A stretch of 64,000 nt of DNA from assembly GCF_000720115.1 (NCBI RefSeq), contig NZ_JOIR01000005.1, positions 248,001 to 312,000 of the forward strand, given 5' to 3'. Source of the stretch: Streptomyces sp. NRRL F-2580 (lineage in GTDB: Bacteria; Actinomycetota; Actinomycetes; Streptomycetales; Streptomycetaceae). Positions 1 through 7,360 of this stretch are shown in pieces. A program made the translations under genes and the position numbers. The stretch's first letter is position 1. Every line of letters starts with the position of its first letter. Under the pieces are notes generated by a model. That model saw nothing but the letters and a program-made list of their open reading frames with translations, searched no databases and was not told the DNA's origin.

Positions 1-959
1 GTGGCCTTGGGGACGATCGCGTCGAGGTCCAGGCCCATGGAGTAGAGCATCAGCCCGGCGTTGCCCACCGAGCCGGCCGCCGCGGCGACCAGCAGCGGGA
101 CCAGGTACCAGAACGGCGCGGTCTCCACGAGCGGCCCGGCGTAGTCCACCCCCGCCCTGGCGGCCAGCGCGGTGTACGTACCGAACAGCTGCGGTATCAG
201 CAGGCCGATCAGCAGGCCGAAGGCGGTGGCCCAGAGCACCTTGCGGGAGCCGTGCCGGCGCGGGGAGATGTAGCGGGTGTAGTCGCCGAGCAGGGTGATG
301 AAGGCGACGGGCCCGCTGAGCCCGGCGGCGACGGCGGCCAGCAGCCACGTCGGCCAGAAGGAGCCGAGCAGGTACGAGGTCTCCGGCGGGGCGGCGGTGG
401 TGAAGTCCGGGGCGTAGGCGAGGAAGCCGACGGCCAGCAGGACCACCATGCCGATGGCGAGGACCTTGCTCATGCGCAGCAGCAGCCGGTAGCCGAAGAC
501 GGCCCCGACGACGGTACACGCGGCGAGCACCCCGTACATCGCCGCGCGCGAGACGCCGGTGTCGGGAAGTCCGGTGAGCCGCGAGAGGGCGCCCACCATC
601 ACGTCTCCGCCGATCCACAGGGTGAGGGCGGTGTAGCCGAGCGAGAGCAGCAGGCCCACTACCGAGCCCACGAGCCGGCCGCGGACGCCGAACTGCGCGC
701 CGCTCGACGTGGAGAGGTTGGTCGCGGTGCGCAGGGAGACGAGCGCCAGCGGCGCGGTGAAGACGATACCGACGAGCGTGCCGGTCACGATGGCGGTGAC
801 CGAGGGCCACAGGCCCAGTCCGAAGGACGGCGGCAGCCAGCCGAAGACGATCACACCGAGGCAGAGGTTGGAGCCGAGGAGGATCGAGATCAGGTCACGG
901 GGACCGCTCGTCCGCTCCTCCTCCGGGATGGTGTCGACTCCGCGCTGTTCGATGGGCAT
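1..959 (-). CDS. NCS1-family purine/cytosine-type permease (partial, C-terminus outside window)
   Basis: Integral membrane transporter of the nucleobase:cation symporter-1 family, which imports bases, hydantoins or allantoin with a cation. The minus-strand frame opens at ATG 957-959 and runs off the left edge, leaving about 319 residues. The N-terminus is short and soluble, with a PRDLIS segment before the first helix, followed by hydrophobic segments (near residues 22-55, 85-110, 130-155 and 180-200) and a GDYTRYISPRR loop typical of the family. It diverges from the urease genes across a 155-base promoter region with two related dyads, which suggests import of a nitrogen compound. Substrate cannot be read from the sequence. 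A second NCS1 permease lies at 57637-59103. Confidence 0.85.
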   Translation of the reverse strand, partial: MPIEQRGVDTIPEEERTSGPRDLISILLGSNLCLGVIVFGWLPPSFGLGLWPSVTAIVTGTLVGIVFTAPLALVSLRTATNLSTSSGAQFGVRGRLVGSVVGLLLSLGYTALTLWIGGDVMVGALSRLTGLPDTGVSRAAMYGVLAACTVVGAVFGYRLLLRMSKVLAIGMVVLLAVGFLAYAPDFTTAAPPETSYLLGSFWPTWLLAAVAAGLSGPVAFITLLGDYTRYISPRRHGSRKVLWATAFGLLIGLLIPQLFGTYTALAARAGVDYAGPLVETAPFWYLVPLLVAAAAGSVGNAGLMLYSMGLDLDAIVPKA

Positions 960-1000
960 GGGGGACTCCCTTGGCAGGGCGGGGGGTGGTTCGCATTTGT

Positions 1001-1015
1001 TTGAGCGACACTCAA
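1001..1015. promoter_or_regulatory. Operator-like dyad O1 (TTGAG-N5-CTCAA)
   Basis: Perfect 5-bp arms TTGAG and CTCAA separated by CGACA, 42 bases upstream of the permease start. Its core GAGCGACACTC matches the core of the dyad at 1068-1086 (GAGTGATGCTC), so both read GAGYGAYRCTC. A binding site for the TetR regulator at 4737-5357 is inferred, not shown. Confidence 0.55.
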
Positions 1016-1067
1016 TGTGACTCAGGCTCATGTCCCAGGTCAATGATTCCCTGCAACGAAATGAAGA

Positions 1068-1086
1068 GTTAGAGTGATGCTCTAAC
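1068..1086. promoter_or_regulatory. Operator-like dyad O2 (GTTAGAG-N5-CTCTAAC)
   Basis: Perfect 7-bp arms GTTAGAG and CTCTAAC around TGATG, 28 bases upstream of the ureAB start. It shares the GAGYGAYRCTC core with the dyad at 1001-1015. The pair would allow one regulator to control both divergent transcripts. Confidence 0.6.
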
Positions 1087-1114
1087 CCATCGACTCGAGA
1101 GGTGGTGGATCGGC

Positions 1115-1888
1115 GTGCGGCTGACTCCTACGGAGCGTGACCGACTGCTGCTCCGCGGCGCAGCGGAACTGGCCAGGGCTCGGCGGGCCCGGGGCCTGAA
1201 GCTCAACGTCCCGGAGGCCACCGCGCTGATCGCGGACACGGTCTGCGAGGCCGCGCGCGACGGCAAGCGGCTCGCGGAGGCCATCGAGGAGGCCCGCAGC
1301 GTGCTGGGCGCCGGCGATGTCCTGCCGGGCGTCGCCGACGTGGTCACCGAGGTGCACGTGGAGGCCGTCTTCGACGACGGATCCCGCCTCGCGGTGGTCT
1401 CGTCGCCCATCCGGGACGCGCAGCCGCTCGGCGACGACGCCCCGGGCGCGGTCGTGCCCGGCCCGGGCGCCCCCCAGCCGGAGCCGGTGGTGCACCTGCG
1501 CGTGCGCAACACCGCCCCCGTGCCGGTGAGCGTCACCTCCCACTTCCACTTCTTCGAGGCCAATCCGCGCCTCGACTTCGACCGCGCCGCGGCCTACGGC
1601 ATGCGGCTGTGCGTGCCGGCGGGCTCGTCCGTACGGTTCGACCCGCACGGCGAGGGCGAGGTCGGCCTGGTCCCCATCGGCGGCGACCGCATCGCGATCG
1701 GCTTCGCGGGCCTGGTCGACGGCCCGCTGGACGCCCCCGGAGCCAAGGCGCTCGCGCTGGCCCGGGCCGAAGCGTGCGGCTACCTGGGAGCGTCCGCCGA
1801 GGACCCGGCCCCGGGTTCCCCCACCCCCCAGGCCGGACGGGCCGGACAGGCCGGCGGCACCGACCGAGCGGACGGAGCGCAGCCGTGA
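1115..1888 (+). CDS. ureAB: Urease subunit gamma/beta fusion
   Basis: Structural urease protein of 257 residues. Residues 1-100 are the gamma domain (opens RLTPTERDRLLLRGAAELA, with LNVPEATALIAD and the VLPGVADVVTEVHVEAVFDDG region), and residues 125-220 are the beta domain (SHFHFFEANPRLDFDRAAAYG, then a VRFDPHGEGEV stretch). The tail is Pro/Gly/Ala-rich. The GTG start at 1115 follows GAGAGGTGG. The stop overlaps the ureC start by four bases (GTGA), so the two are translationally coupled. No UreD, E, F or G accessory gene is in the locus; nickel insertion would need accessory proteins encoded elsewhere. Gamma/beta fusions are known in several actinobacteria. Confidence 0.92.
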   Translation: MRLTPTERDRLLLRGAAELARARRARGLKLNVPEATALIADTVCEAARDGKRLAEAIEEARSVLGAGDVLPGVADVVTEVHVEAVFDDGSRLAVVSSPIRDAQPLGDDAPGAVVPGPGAPQPEPVVHLRVRNTAPVPVSVTSHFHFFEANPRLDFDRAAAYGMRLCVPAGSSVRFDPHGEGEVGLVPIGGDRIAIGFAGLVDGPLDAPGAKALALARAEACGYLGASAEDPAPGSPTPQAGRAGQAGGTDRADGAQP

Positions 1889-3627
1889 GCAGGCAGACCC
1901 CCCACAGCGATCACAGCGCACACTGCGCCCCCGGCAGCCGGCACATCGACCCGCACGAGTACGCCTCCGTCTTCGGCCCCCGCGCCGGGGACCGGGTCCG
2001 GCTCGGAGACTCCGGGCTGACCGTCCGGGTGGAGTCCGACGCGCAGAAGCCCGGTGACGAGTTCCTGGCCGGCTTCGGCAAGACGGCCCGTGACGGTCTG
2101 CACCTGAAGGCGGCCGCGGTCCGCGAGACCTGTGACGTGGTGATCAGCAACGTGCTGGTCATCGACGCGGTCCTGGGCATCCGCAAGGTGTCCATCGGCA
2201 TCCGTGAAGGCCGGATCCACGCGATCGGCCGGGCCGGCAACCCGGACACCCTCGACGGGGTGGACGTCGTGGTCGGCACCGGCACGTCGATCGTCTCCGG
2301 CGAGGGGCTGATCGCCACCGCGGGCGCCGTGGACACCCACGTGCACCTGCTCTCCCCGCGGATCATGGAGGCCTCGCTCGCCGCGGGCGTCACCACGATC
2401 ATCGGCCAGGAGTTCGGACCCGTCTGGGGCGTCGGCGTCAACTCCCCGTGGGCGCTGAAGCACGCCTTCAACGCCTTCGACGCCTGGCCCGTCAACATCG
2501 GCTTCCTCGCCCGAGGTTCGTCCTCGGACGCGGCTCCGCTGGTGGAGGCCCTGGCCGAGGGCGGCGCCTCCGGTTTCAAGGTGCACGAGGACATGGGCGC
2601 GCACACCCGCGCCCTGGACACCGCGCTGCGGGTGGCCGAGGAACACGACGTACAGGTCGCCCTGCACAGCGACGGTCTCAACGAGTGCCTTTCCGTCGAG
2701 GACACCCTGCGCGTTCTGGACGGCCGGACCATCCACGCCTTCCACATCGAGGGCTGCGGCGGCGGGCACGTTCCGAACGTCCTGAAGATGGCGGGCGTGC
2801 CGAACGTCATCGGCTCGTCCACCAACCCCACCCTGCCCTTCGGCCGGGACGCGGTCGCCGAGCACTACGGGATGATCGTCTCCGTCCACGACCTCAAGCC
2901 GGACCTGCCGGGCGACGCGGCCATGGCCCGTGACCGGATCCGTGCCGGAACGATGGGCGCCGAGGACGTGCTCCACGACCTCGGGGCGATCGGCATCACC
3001 TCCTCCGACGCCCAGGGCATGGGCCGCGCGGGCGAGACCATCCGCCGGACCTTCGCCATGGCCGCCAAGATGAAGGGCGAGCTCGGCCCCCTGGCCGGTG
3101 ACGGCGAGGGCGACGACAACGCCCGCGTGCTGCGCTACATGGCCAAGCTGACGATCAACCCGGCCATCGCCCACGGCCTGGCCCACGAGATCGGCTCCAT
3201 CGAGGTCGGCAAGCTCGCCGACGTCGTGCTCTGGCGCCCCCAGTTCTTCGGCGCCAAGCCCCAACTCGTCCTCAAGTCCGGCTTCCCGGCCTACGGCGTC
3301 ACCGGCGACCCCAACGCCGCCACCGACACCTGCGAACCGCTGGTGCTGGGCCCGCAGTTCGGTTCGTACGGGGCCACCGCGGCCGACATCTCCGTCGCCT
3401 TCGTCTCCGCGGCGGCCGCCGCGCTCGGCTCCGACGAGATGCCGACCCGCCGGCGCCGCGTCGCCGTCCGCGGCACCCGCGGCATCGGCCCCAAGGACCT
3501 CCTCCTCAACTCCCGGGTGGGCGCGGTCGATGTGGACGCGCGCAGCGGGCTCGTCTCCCTCGACGGGGAACCGCTGCGCTCCGAAGCCGCCGAGTCGGTC
3601 TCCCTCAACCGCCTGTACTTCTTGTAA
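1885..3627 (+). CDS. ureC: Urease subunit alpha (divergent second-type)
   Basis: Catalytic urease subunit, 580 residues, hydrolysing urea to ammonia and carbamate at a di-nickel site. Metal-site residues are present: HVH at 152-154, the carbamylated lysine K232 in FKVHED, the HSDGLNE histidine, FHIEGCGGGH and the aspartate of SSDAQGMGR. The mobile-flap cysteine of classical ureases (C-H-H in VCHHLDP) is replaced: the aligned segment is VSVHDLKP, giving V334 then H335. The N-terminus has about 20 extra residues. Start GTG overlaps ureAB. A standard urease accessory set is absent here and the next genes are agmatine deiminase and TetR, so this is probably a second, specialised urease locus. Urease activity is likely but not certain. 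Confidence 0.9.
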   Translation: MSRQTPHSDHSAHCAPGSRHIDPHEYASVFGPRAGDRVRLGDSGLTVRVESDAQKPGDEFLAGFGKTARDGLHLKAAAVRETCDVVISNVLVIDAVLGIRKVSIGIREGRIHAIGRAGNPDTLDGVDVVVGTGTSIVSGEGLIATAGAVDTHVHLLSPRIMEASLAAGVTTIIGQEFGPVWGVGVNSPWALKHAFNAFDAWPVNIGFLARGSSSDAAPLVEALAEGGASGFKVHEDMGAHTRALDTALRVAEEHDVQVALHSDGLNECLSVEDTLRVLDGRTIHAFHIEGCGGGHVPNVLKMAGVPNVIGSSTNPTLPFGRDAVAEHYGMIVSVHDLKPDLPGDAAMARDRIRAGTMGAEDVLHDLGAIGITSSDAQGMGRAGETIRRTFAMAAKMKGELGPLAGDGEGDDNARVLRYMAKLTINPAIAHGLAHEIGSIEVGKLADVVLWRPQFFGAKPQLVLKSGFPAYGVTGDPNAATDTCEPLVLGPQFGSYGATAADISVAFVSAAAAALGSDEMPTRRRRVAVRGTRGIGPKDLLLNSRVGAVDVDARSGLVSLDGEPLRSEAAESVSLNRLYFL

Positions 3628-3660
3628 GAGCACAGCCTGTAAGCCGTTAGGACCCCTGCC

Positions 3661-4707
3661 ATGACTGCACAGCCCGCCAAGCCCGTGAACGACGGCTTCC
3701 GGATGCCGGCCGAGTGGACGCCCCACGAGCGCACCTGGATGGCCTGGCCCAGCCCCAACCCGACCTTTACCAACGAGCAGGAGCTCGCCGAGGCCCGCGA
3801 GGCCTGGGGCGCCGTCGCCCGCGCGGTCCGCGCGTACGAGCCCGTGACCCTGGTCGTCTCGCCCGGCGACGCCGAGAGCGCCCGCGCGATCGTCGGCGAC
3901 GACGTACAGCTGGTCGAGCAGGAGCTCGACGACGCCTGGATGCGCGACATCGGCCCGACCTTCGTCACCAACGACGCCGGCGAGATCGCGGCCGTCGACT
4001 GGACCTTCAACGGCTGGGGCGCCCAGGAGTGGGCCCGCTGGGACCACGACTCGAAGATCGCCCGGCACGTCTCGGACGTGGCCGGCACCCGTACGTACAG
4101 CACCGCGCTCGTCAACGAGGGCGGCGCCATCCACGTCGACGGCGAGGGCACCGTGCTCCTCACCGACACCGTGCAGCTGGGGGAGGGCCGCAACCCCGGC
4201 TGGACCCGCCGGCAGGTCGAGGCCGAGATCCACGCCCACCTCGGCACCACCAAGGCGATCTGGCTGCCGTACGGCCTGGCCGGTGACTACGGCACCTACG
4301 GCACCCAGGGCCACGTCGACATCGTCGCCGCCTTCGCCCGCCCCGGCGTCGTCATGGTCCACACCCAGCCCGACCCGGCCCACCCGGACCACGAGCGCTG
4401 CAAGACCATCGCCGCCGTCCTGCGCGCCTCCACCGACGCCCGGGGCCGGCAGCTGGAGGTCGTGGAGATCCCCGCGCCGACCGTGCTGGAGGAGGACGGG
4501 GAGTGGGTGGACTACTCGTACATCAACCACTACCTGTGCAACGGCGGCGTGGTGCTGTGCTCCTTCGACGACCCGCGCGACGAGGAAGCGGCGGAGATCT
4601 TCCGCGGACTGTTCCCCGAGCGGACCGTGACACTCGTTGACGCACGTACGATTTTCGCCGGGGGTGGCGGTATCCACTGCATCACCCAGCAGCAGCCGAA
4701 GGTCTGA
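3661..4707 (+). CDS. Agmatine deiminase family protein
   Basis: 348 residues of the peptidyl-arginine/agmatine deiminase family (guanidino-group hydrolases giving ammonia and a ureido product such as N-carbamoylputrescine). Visible motifs are WMRDIGP (D96), FNGWG, NEGGAIHVDGEGT, GHVDIVAAF (H218) and the terminal GGGGIHC with candidate catalytic Cys340. Length is normal for bacterial AguA. It starts 33 bases after ureC on the same strand, so co-transcription is likely. Placing a deiminase beside urease suggests a pathway releasing ammonia from guanidino and ureido compounds; the exact substrate is inferred only from the family. Confidence 0.88.
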   Translation: MTAQPAKPVNDGFRMPAEWTPHERTWMAWPSPNPTFTNEQELAEAREAWGAVARAVRAYEPVTLVVSPGDAESARAIVGDDVQLVEQELDDAWMRDIGPTFVTNDAGEIAAVDWTFNGWGAQEWARWDHDSKIARHVSDVAGTRTYSTALVNEGGAIHVDGEGTVLLTDTVQLGEGRNPGWTRRQVEAEIHAHLGTTKAIWLPYGLAGDYGTYGTQGHVDIVAAFARPGVVMVHTQPDPAHPDHERCKTIAAVLRASTDARGRQLEVVEIPAPTVLEEDGEWVDYSYINHYLCNGGVVLCSFDDPRDEEAAEIFRGLFPERTVTLVDARTIFAGGGGIHCITQQQPKV

Positions 4708-4736
4708 CCTTCGGGAAACGGACGAGGAGTGGGCCC

Positions 4737-5357
4737 ATGGTGGCGGGTGGAGTACCGGTACGGGCGGCGCGCAAGAACGCGCCCCCGCGCGAGGACGTAC
4801 TCGTCGCCGCCATGGCCACGATCGCCGAACGCGGCCTGGAAGGCCTGACCATGGCCGGTCTCGGCCGCGAGGTCGGCATGAGCAGCGGCCACCTCCTCTA
4901 CTACTTCCGCAGCAAGGACGAGCTCCTGCTGCAGACCCTGGAGTGGAGCGAGGCGGCACTGGGCGGCGAGCGGCGGGCCCTGCTCTCCCGTCGCGGCCCG
5001 GTCGCCGAGCGCCTGCGCGCGTACGTCGACCTGTACGTGCCCACGCAGGCCCGCGACCCGCACTGGACGCTGTGGCTGGAGGTCTGGAACCGCTCCCAGA
5101 ACGCCGGCCCCCAGGAGCGCGAGCGGCAGGCGGCCATCGAGGGAGCCTGGCACCGCGACCTGGTGGCACTGCTCGCCGAGGGCATCTCGCGCGGGGAGTT
5201 CCGCCCGGTGGACGCCGACCGCGTGGCGACCCGCATCCGCGCCCTGCTCGACGGATTCAGCATCCAGCTGGCGGTGGGTCTGCCGACGGTGGACCGGCAG
5301 GAGATCCTCGACCACGTCCGCGAGTTCCTCACCGAGGCACTCACCCCGACGAACTAG
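4737..5357 (+). CDS. TetR-family transcriptional regulator (BetI-like C-terminus)
   Basis: 206 residues. The N-terminal helix-turn-helix lies at about residues 20-66 (AAMATIAERGLEGLTMAGLG then VGMSSGHLLYYFRSKDELL). The ligand-binding half resembles the TetR_C_6/BetI type. ATG 4737 follows GACGAGGAG. It begins 29 bases after the deiminase gene, so it is probably last in the ureAB-ureC-deiminase operon and autoregulates it. The natural operator candidates are the paired GAGYGAYRCTC dyads at 1001-1086. The ligand is unknown. Confidence 0.88.
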   Translation: MVAGGVPVRAARKNAPPREDVLVAAMATIAERGLEGLTMAGLGREVGMSSGHLLYYFRSKDELLLQTLEWSEAALGGERRALLSRRGPVAERLRAYVDLYVPTQARDPHWTLWLEVWNRSQNAGPQERERQAAIEGAWHRDLVALLAEGISRGEFRPVDADRVATRIRALLDGFSIQLAVGLPTVDRQEILDHVREFLTEALTPTN

Positions 5358-5444
5358 CCCCGCCGGCCCGGGTGCCCGCATGGTGAGATTGCTGTCCATC
5401 CGCGGCGAGCGGTGTGGCACACTGCCAGCGTGCCTGCTCAGCTC

Positions 5445-5486
5445 ATGATTATCGCCAGCAGCGCGCCGGTCCCCAGTGGCCGCTGA
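5445..5486 (+). CDS. Putative leader peptide with tandem Ile codons
   Basis: 13-codon frame MIIASSAPVPSGR, with ATT-ATC at codons 2-3; ATT is a rare codon at this GC content. It sits within the cimA leader and ends inside a stable hairpin. No good ribosome-binding site is visible; an in-frame GTG 15 bases upstream could start a leaderless version. The call rests on position and codon content only. Confidence 0.4.
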   Translation: MIIASSAPVPSGR

Positions 5487-5538
5487 ACCGCGGAAGAACT
5501 TCGCGGAAGCGGCCACCGTGCCTCGGACCCGCGCGCAG

Positions 5539-5566
5539 ACCTCTCGCTACCCGCGAGAGGTTTTTT
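5539..5566 (+). terminator. Intrinsic terminator in the cimA leader
   Basis: Perfect 9-bp stem ACCTCTCGC / GCGAGAGGT with loop TACCC, followed by six T residues. A U-tract this clean is uncommon in such GC-rich DNA. It lies 104 bases upstream of the cimA start and could either end the tetR transcript or act as the attenuator of cimA. Confidence 0.8.
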
Positions 5567-5669
5567 CGTTTCCCGGACCATCCCTGCCGGGACCGGACCG
5601 CGCGCGATGATGGGGGCAGTGGATGCCGGGCATATCCGGAACCACTCATCCGACAGGAGTCAGATCAGC

Positions 5670-7298
5670 ATGACGACGACACCAGAGGCGGCAACTGTGC
5701 GCTCAGGGGGCCTGGACGACAGCTTCCACGTCTTCGACACCACCCTGCGCGACGGCGCGCAGCGCGAGGGCATCAACCTCACGGTCGCCGACAAGCTGAC
5801 GATCGCCCGGCACCTGGACGACTTCGGAGTGGGCTTCATCGAGGGCGGCTGGCCCGGCGCCAACCCCCGTGACACCGAGTTCTTCGCCCGCGCACGCGCC
5901 GAGATCGACTTCAGGAACGCCCAGCTGGTCGCCTTCGGCGCCACCCGGCGGGCGGGTGGCACGGCCGCCACGGACCCGCAGGTGCGGGCCCTGCTGGAGT
6001 CCGGCGCCCCCGTGATCACGCTCGTCGCCAAGTCCCACGACCGCCACGTCGAACTCGCCCTGCGCACCACCCTGGACGAGAACCTGGAGATGGTCCGGGA
6101 CACCGTTTCCCACCTGGTCGGCCAGGGCCGCCGCGTCTTCGTGGACTGCGAGCACTTCTTCGACGGCTACCGGGCCAACGCCGAGTACGCGAAGGCCGTC
6201 GTCCGCACCGCCCACGAGGCCGGCGCCGACGTGGTCATCCTCTGCGACACCAACGGCGGCATGCTGCCCGCCCAGGTGACCGCCACCGTCGCCACCGTCC
6301 TCGCCGACACCGGCGCCCGCCTGGGCATCCACGCCCAGGACGACACCGGCTGCGCCGTCGCCAACACCCTGGCCGCCGTGGACGCGGGCGCGACGCACGT
6401 CCAGTGCACGGCCAACGGCTACGGGGAGCGCGTCGGCAACGCGAACCTCTTCCCCGTCGTCGCCGCCCTGGAGATCAAGTACGGGCGCAAGGTGCTCCCC
6501 GAGGGGGCGCTCGCCGAGATGACCCGGATCTCGCACGCCATCGCCGAGGTCGTGAACCTCACCCCCTCCACGCACCAGCCGTACGTCGGCGTCTCCGCCT
6601 TCGCGCACAAGGCGGGCCTGCACGCCTCGGCCATCAAGGTCGACCCGGACCTCTACCAGCACATCGACCCCGAGCGGGTCGGCAACACCATGCGGATGCT
6701 GGTCTCCGACATGGCCGGCCGCGCCTCCATCGAGCTCAAGGGCAAGGAGCTCGGCGTCGAGCTCGGCGGGGACCGCGCGCTGATCTCCCGCGTCGTGGAG
6801 CGGGTCAAGGAGCGGGAGCTCAAGGGCTACACGTACGAGGCCGCCGACGCCTCCTTCGAGCTGCTGCTGCGCGCCGAGGCCGAGGGCCGGGCCCGCAAGT
6901 ACTTCCGCATCGAGTCCTGGCGGGCGATCGTCGAGGACCGCCCGGACGGCACCCACGCCAACGAGGCCACGGTCAAGCTGTGGGCGAAGGGCGAGCGGAT
7001 CGTCGCGACGGCCGAGGGTAACGGTCCCGTCAACGCGCTGGACCGGGCGCTGCGGGTGGCGCTGGAGCGGTTCTACCCCCAGCTGGCCAAGTTCGAGCTG
7101 GTCGACTACAAGGTCCGCATCCTGGAGGGCACGCACGGCACGGAGTCCACGACCCGCGTGCTGGTCGCCACGACGGACGGCGTCCGCGAGTGGTCCACGG
7201 TCGGCGTCGCCCCGAACGTGATCGCCGCCTCCTGGCAGGCCCTGGAGGACGCGTTCACCTACGGCCTCCTGCACGCGGGCGTCGAACCGCCCGAGTAG
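5670..7298 (+). CDS. cimA: Citramalate synthase (LeuA/CimA family)
   Basis: 542-residue enzyme of the isopropylmalate/homocitrate/citramalate synthase family, expected to condense acetyl-CoA with a 2-oxoacid; the CimA subfamily uses pyruvate and feeds isoleucine synthesis. The TIM-barrel starts with DTTLRDGAQREG (residues 24-35), then FIEGGWPGANPRD, and later ANGYGERVGNANL. A linker and a C-terminal allosteric domain (about residues 400-530) follow. In the metal motif, normally HxHND, the sequence is H221-A-Q223-D-D, so the second histidine is glutamine. ATG 5670 is preceded by CAGGAG. Expression is probably controlled by the attenuator-like leader. It could act on a different 2-oxoacid. Confidence 0.85.
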   Translation: MTTTPEAATVRSGGLDDSFHVFDTTLRDGAQREGINLTVADKLTIARHLDDFGVGFIEGGWPGANPRDTEFFARARAEIDFRNAQLVAFGATRRAGGTAATDPQVRALLESGAPVITLVAKSHDRHVELALRTTLDENLEMVRDTVSHLVGQGRRVFVDCEHFFDGYRANAEYAKAVVRTAHEAGADVVILCDTNGGMLPAQVTATVATVLADTGARLGIHAQDDTGCAVANTLAAVDAGATHVQCTANGYGERVGNANLFPVVAALEIKYGRKVLPEGALAEMTRISHAIAEVVNLTPSTHQPYVGVSAFAHKAGLHASAIKVDPDLYQHIDPERVGNTMRMLVSDMAGRASIELKGKELGVELGGDRALISRVVERVKERELKGYTYEAADASFELLLRAEAEGRARKYFRIESWRAIVEDRPDGTHANEATVKLWAKGERIVATAEGNGPVNALDRALRVALERFYPQLAKFELVDYKVRILEGTHGTESTTRVLVATTDGVREWSTVGVAPNVIAASWQALEDAFTYGLLHAGVEPPE

Positions 7299-7360
7299 GC
7301 CCGCGACAGTCTTATGTCCTGCTCACACAGGAAAGTCCGGGTTCGGGTAGCGTCGTCCGT

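Larger units (their letters stand above)
5430..5566 (+). promoter_or_regulatory. Attenuator-like leader upstream of cimA
   Basis: A short open frame, ATG 5445 to TGA 5486 (MIIASSAPVPSGR; a GTG at 5430 would add five residues), carries two adjacent isoleucine codons (ATT ATC). Its stop overlaps the left arm of a long hairpin: GTGGCCGCT 5476-5484 pairs with AGCGGCCAC 5508-5516, with an inner CCGCG/CGCGG stem. An intrinsic terminator follows at 5539-5566. The next gene makes citramalate, an isoleucine precursor in some organisms. This is the layout of ribosome-mediated attenuation. No clear Shine-Dalgarno precedes the ATG, so leader translation is inferred. Confidence 0.55.

Noticed and set aside
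252..1004. Plus-strand frame of 250 codons opposite the first permease
   Set aside because: Low-complexity Gly/Glu/Arg shadow of the membrane protein on the other strand.
1780..5169. Very long open frame on the minus strand across ureC, agmatine deiminase and tetR (over 1100 codons)
   Set aside because: It is the antisense shadow of high-GC genes: composition is Gly/Arg/Asp/Val-rich without motifs, while the plus strand carries full recognisable proteins.
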